Under the pieces are notes generated by a model. It was not told the DNA's origin and made no database searches. It saw only the letters and a program-made list of their open reading frames with translations. Positions 23,825 through 26,495 of a stretch of 26,495 nt of DNA are shown here, one piece after another. Position numbers and translations under genes: made by a program. Where the stretch lies: contig JBPCQA010000016.1 in NCBI GenBank assembly GCA_050998615.1, positions 1-26,495 on the forward strand. The letters are read 5' to 3'. The DNA comes from JBPCQA01 sp050998615 (GTDB lineage Bacteria; Actinomycetota; Actinomycetes; Propionibacteriales; Nocardioidaceae). Position 1 is the first letter of the stretch, and each line of letters starts with the position of its first letter.

Positions 23825-24366
23825 TACTTACCAGCCTTTCCGACCTTGCGGCGAATCTGCTCGCCGGCGTACCGGATGCCCTTGCCCTTGTATGGCTCGG
23901 GTTTGCGGAGCTTGCGGATGTTGGCAGCTACTTCGCCCACGGCCTGCTTGTCGATGCCCTGCACCGAGAACCGGGTGGGACCCTCGACGGTGAAGCTGAT
24001 GCCGTCGGGGGCATCGAACGTGATCTGGTGGCTGTAACCGAGCGAGAACTCCAACGACGTGGGGCCTTTGGACACCACGCGGTAACCGACGCCGTAGATT
24101 TCGAGTCTCTTCACGTAGCCATCGGTGACACCGGTGACCATATTGGCGATCAAGGTGCGAGACAACCCGTGCAGCGACCGACTGGCGCGCTCGTCGTTGG
24201 GTCGCTTGACCTCCACGACACCGCCCTCGCCGAAATTCGCCTCGATCGGCTCCTTGACGTCGTGCGACAACGTGCCCTTCGGCCCGTTGACGGTGACTCG
24301 TTGGCCGTCGATGGCGACGTCGACTCCAGACGGAACCGTGACGGGAAGTTTGCCGATACGCGACAT
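23824..24366 (-). CDS. rplF: 50S ribosomal protein L6
   Basis: Large-subunit protein of 180 residues near the factor-binding site. It starts MSRIGKLPVTVPSGVDVAID, has GPKGTLSHDV, and ends with the typical PEPYKGKGIRYAGEQIRRK region. The frame extends about 45 codons upstream into the rpsH gap, but the ATG at 24366, with GAAGGAGGG upstream, gives the standard N-terminus. Confidence 0.97.
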   Translation of the reverse strand: MSRIGKLPVTVPSGVDVAIDGQRVTVNGPKGTLSHDVKEPIEANFGEGGVVEVKRPNDERASRSLHGLSRTLIANMVTGVTDGYVKRLEIYGVGYRVVSKGPTSLEFSLGYSHQITFDAPDGISFTVEGPTRFSVQGIDKQAVGEVAANIRKLRKPEPYKGKGIRYAGEQIRRKVGKAGK

Positions 24367-24394
24367 GTGTATGCCCTCCTTCGGTATCCGTGAG

Positions 24395-24808
24395 CTACCA
24401 GACGAAGGCGAGGACTTCCCCACCCACGCCCTTCTGCTTGGCTTGACGGTCGGTGACGAGGCCATTCGATGTCGAGATGATCGCAACCCCGAGGCCACCA
24501 AGGACCTTGGGCAGCGCCGTCGCCTTCGCGTACACGCGCAACCCGGGCTTGCTGATGCGTCGTACGCCGCCGATCGAGCGCTCGCGGTTGGGGCCGAACT
24601 TCAAGTTGAGCACCAGCATTTTCCCGACCACGCTGGTCGGGTCTGCCGGCTCCTCGACTTTCCACGAGCCAATGTAGCCCTCCTGTTGGAGGATCTCGGC
24701 GACTCCGGCCTTCAGCTTGCTGTAGGGCATGCTTACGGTGTCGTGGTAAGCCTGGTTGGCGTTGCGCAGACGAGTCAGCATGTCTGCGATCGGGTCGGTC
24801 ATCGTCAT
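24395..24808 (-). CDS. rpsH: 30S ribosomal protein S8
   Basis: Small-subunit assembly protein of 137 residues that binds 16S rRNA helix 21. It starts MTMTDPIADMLTRLRNANQA, and the C-terminal STSNGLVTDRQAKQKGVGGE motif is complete. The S8 homologue in other bacteria represses this operon by binding its mRNA; no such site was searched for. Confidence 0.97.
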   Translation of the reverse strand: MTMTDPIADMLTRLRNANQAYHDTVSMPYSKLKAGVAEILQQEGYIGSWKVEEPADPTSVVGKMLVLNLKFGPNRERSIGGVRRISKPGLRVYAKATALPKVLGGLGVAIISTSNGLVTDRQAKQKGVGGEVLAFVW

Positions 24809-24836
24809 GGCCTAGGGCCTCTTTCTCGCCGCGGTT

Positions 24837-24854
24837 TCGAGCCCTTCGGCTCGA
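24837..24854 (-). promoter_or_regulatory. Short hairpin between rpsN and rpsH
   Basis: TCGAGCC (24837-24843) pairs with GGCTCGA (24848-24854) over a CTTC loop (GAAG in the transcript). The 7-base stem lies in the 82-base rpsN-rpsH gap. It has no U-tract, so it is more likely an RNA-processing or stability element than a terminator. Confidence 0.4.
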
Positions 24855-24890
24855 CCTTCGACGCACTAGTACTTCAGTTGTTTAGCGGGT

Positions 24891-25076
24891 CTACCAACTG
24901 CTCTTGGTCACGCCGGGCAGCTCGCCTCGGTGGGCCATCTCGCGCAGACAGATCCTGCACAGCCCGAACTTGCGGTAGACCGACTTGGGTCTTCCGCATC
25001 GTTGACACCGGGTGTATCCGCGCACCTTGAACTTTGGCTTGCGGGCTGCCTTGACGATCAGCGATGTCTTCGCCAT
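24891..25076 (-). CDS. rpsN: 30S ribosomal protein S14, zinc-ribbon type (S14Z)
   Basis: Small-subunit protein of 61 residues. This is the short zinc-binding form: CQRCGRPK and CRICLREMAHRG supply two CxxC pairs. Many actinobacteria also carry a zinc-free long S14 elsewhere for zinc starvation. The ATG at 25076 overlaps by one base the stop of a six-codon mini-frame (see 25076-25161). Confidence 0.97.
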   Translation of the reverse strand: MAKTSLIVKAARKPKFKVRGYTRCQRCGRPKSVYRKFGLCRICLREMAHRGELPGVTKSSW

Positions 25077-25161
25077 CAGTTCTCCTCGCTGTGCATACTT
25101 GTCACCCCGTGCTCGGCATATTTCTTCACTGCGTGCTCTGCATATGCTTCACTCCGTGAAG
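25076..25161 (-). repeat. Degenerate tandem repeat with three mini-ORFs between rplE and rpsN
   Basis: Two units of 23-24 bases (25108-25131 and 25132-25154) plus a more diverged one (25087-25107) and a partial one lie in the rplE-rpsN junction and overlap the last rplE codons. On the coding strand each unit contains ATG-codon-AGC. They give three tiny frames: MQSTQ (25143-25126), MPSTG (25119-25102) and MHSEEN (25096-25076). The last stop overlaps the rpsN ATG (TGATG), and its GAGGAG is the rpsN ribosome binding site. Confidence 0.6.
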
Positions 25162-25778
25162 GGGAAACCCAGGTGCCTGAGCAGTGAGCGTCCCTCCTCG
25201 TTGGTGGTCGCGGTCGTCACCAAGGTGATGTCCATCCCGCGCTGACGGTCGACCTGGTCGGGGTTGATCTCGTGGAACATGACCTGCTCGGTCAGACCGA
25301 ACGTGTAGTTGCCCTTACCGTCGAACTGTCTGGGTGACAGACCACGGAAGTCACGGATCCGGGGCAACGCCAAGGTGAGAAGTCGGTCGAGGAACTCCCA
25401 CATCCGGTCGCCGCGCAACGTGACGTGCGCACCGATCGGCATGCCCTCGCGTAGCTTGAATTGGGCGATCGACTTGCGCGCCTTGGTCACCTGCGGTTTT
25501 TGCCCGGTAATCGTCGCGAGGTCCTTCACGGCACCCTCGATCAGTTTGGAGTCGCGCGCCGCCTCCCCGACTCCCATGTTGACGATGATCTTGGTCAATC
25601 CGGGCACCTGCATGACGTTGGCATAGCCGAACTCGTCTTTGAGCGCCGGCAAGATCTCGTCTTGGTAGCGGGTCTTGAAGCGCGGCGTACTGCGCTGCTT
25701 ACCGCGGTCGCTGCCGGGGCCACCAGAAGGGGTCTCAGTGGGCTCAGTGACTTCGGTGGTGTCGACTGTTTGAGTCAT
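25149..25778 (-). CDS. rplE: 50S ribosomal protein L5
   Basis: Large-subunit protein of 209 residues that binds 5S rRNA and contacts the P-site tRNA. It has a Thr/Glu/Gly-rich N-terminal extension of about 30 residues before RFKTRYQDEILPALKDEF. Core motifs are TKIIVNMGVGEAARDSKLIE, ITGQKPQVTKARKSIAQFKL and GNYTFGLTEQVMFHEI. The ATG overlaps the rplX stop by one base (TGATG), so the extension is coupled to rplX and probably translated. Confidence 0.97.
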   Translation of the reverse strand: MTQTVDTTEVTEPTETPSGGPGSDRGKQRSTPRFKTRYQDEILPALKDEFGYANVMQVPGLTKIIVNMGVGEAARDSKLIEGAVKDLATITGQKPQVTKARKSIAQFKLREGMPIGAHVTLRGDRMWEFLDRLLTLALPRIRDFRGLSPRQFDGKGNYTFGLTEQVMFHEINPDQVDRQRGMDITLVTTATTNEEGRSLLRHLGFPFTE

Positions 25779-26152
25779 CAGATTTCCTCGCCTGACTTGG
25801 TGGCGATACGCACGCTGCGACGCGTTTTGTACTTCGAGCCGTCGGGGCGGGTCTTTTCGACCTCGATCCGTTTGGCGCCGACGCGGGACGGAACCTTCTT
25901 GCCGTCCACCTCGGTCATCAGCATCACGTTGGAGGTATGAATCGACGCCTCCTGGGTGATGATGCCGCCGGTCATTCCCGCGCGGCCGCCGGCATTCACC
26001 TGCTTGGTGTGCCGCTTGACGCGGTTCACACCTTCGACGAGGACACGGTTTTGGTCGGTGAGCACGCCGATGACCCGGCCCTCGGCGCCCTTGTCCCTGC
26101 CGGCGATGACACGGACGACATCGCCCTTCTTGATGGTCAAATTGCGAGCCAT
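25778..26152 (-). CDS. rplX: 50S ribosomal protein L24
   Basis: Large-subunit assembly initiator of 124 residues with the KOW motif (KKGDVVRVIAGRDKGAEGRV) at its start and the VEGVNRVKRHTKQ strand. I chose the ATG at 26152 (MARNLTIKKG) because GGAGGTG lies 9 bases away; the GTG two codons upstream is too close to that site. Confidence 0.96.
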   Translation of the reverse strand: MARNLTIKKGDVVRVIAGRDKGAEGRVIGVLTDQNRVLVEGVNRVKRHTKQVNAGGRAGMTGGIITQEASIHTSNVMLMTEVDGKKVPSRVGAKRIEVEKTRPDGSKYKTRRSVRIATKSGEEI

Positions 26153-26154
26153 GA

Positions 26155-26495
26155 TCACAGCACCTCCGGTGCAAGCGAGATGATCTTCATAAACCTCTTC
26201 TCGCGCAACTCTCGGCCCACCGGGCCGAAGATGCGCGTGCCACGTGGCTCACCATCGGTTCGCAGCAGCACCGCAGCGTTCTCGTCGAATCGGATATAGG
26301 AGCCGTCGGCACGTCGCCGCTCCTTCACCGTGCGCACAACCACTGCCTTGACGACGTCGCCCTTCTTGACGTTGCCACCGGGAATCGCGTCCTTCACGGT
26401 GGCAACGATGACGTCGCCGATGCCTGCATAGCGCCGACCAGAGCCGCCGAGCACCCGGATGCACAAGATCTGCTTGGCACCGGTGTTGTCGGCGA
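26155..26495 (-). CDS. rplN: 50S ribosomal protein L14, 5' end outside the window
   Basis: Large-subunit protein at the subunit interface. The visible part reads ADNTGAKQILCIRVLGGSGR and continues to the natural C-terminus EKRFMKIISLAPEVL. About ten N-terminal residues (usually MIQQESRLRV) lie beyond the window edge. The stop is two bases before the rplX ATG. Confidence 0.96.
   Translation of the reverse strand, partial: ADNTGAKQILCIRVLGGSGRRYAGIGDVIVATVKDAIPGGNVKKGDVVKAVVVRTVKERRRADGSYIRFDENAAVLLRTDGEPRGTRIFGPVGRELREKRFMKIISLAPEVL

Noticed and set aside
1..26495. CRISPR arrays, tRNA or rRNA genes, and prophage modules
   Set aside because: I found no regularly spaced repeats, no tRNA-like cloverleaf with CCA context, no rRNA segments and no phage structural genes.

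Overview
The window comes from a high-GC Gram-positive bacterium (Actinomycetota). The evidence is the GC-rich codon use, frequent GTG starts, a zinc-ribbon (C-) form of S14, a zinc-LID adenylate kinase, a DUF222/HNH (13E12-type) gene, and the gene order rplN-rplX-rplE-rpsN-rpsH-rplF-rplR-rpsE-rpmD-rplO-secY-adk-map, as in actinobacteria. I cannot fix the genus.

Layout. (1) 1-200: the 3' end of an IS256-family transposase gene, cut by the window edge, then about 400 bases without a recognisable gene. (2) 0.6-3.1 kb: a D-2-hydroxyacid dehydrogenase diverging from an MFS anion:cation symporter. (3) 3.0-6.5 kb, minus strand: a two-component system (NarL/LuxR regulator and a histidine kinase split by a frameshift) followed by two coupled, related membrane proteins. 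(4) 6.5-9.0 kb, minus strand: a 2-hydroxyacid dehydrogenase lacking its NAD-binding core, an intact amidase, and a DUF3830 gene cut off by an insertion-sequence end. (5) 9.0-15.4 kb: a graveyard holding two pieces of an Asp/Glu-racemase/maleate-isomerase-type gene lying 6 kb apart, an L-lactate permease remnant with stop and frameshifts, a Uma2 remnant, a DUF222/HNH remnant, and a FAD/Fe-S D-lactate-dehydrogenase-type gene with a premature stop and a frameshift. (6) 15.4-19.0 kb: an intact GntR/FCD regulator, a succinate-semialdehyde-type aldehyde dehydrogenase (gabD-like) and a class III aminotransferase (gabT-like). (7) 19.0-26.5 kb, minus strand: the distal half of the S10-spc ribosomal protein/secY/adk/map operon, all genes intact.

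How the parts fit. Regions 2 and 4-6 look like one catabolic island for amides, hydroxy acids and amino acids: hydrolase, racemase, transporters, dehydrogenases, aminotransferase and a dedicated regulator. An oriented 18-base motif, centred on ATTGTYGACAAT, lies in front of the deleted 2-hydroxyacid dehydrogenase, the FAD/Fe-S dehydrogenase and the gabT-like gene. It is probably the operator of the GntR regulator. Most of the island is decayed while the ribosomal genes beside it are clean, which argues for real gene decay over sequencing error. Two copies of one insertion-sequence end, one of them paired into a 53-base mini-element inside the ribosomal operon, show that transposition helped shape the window.
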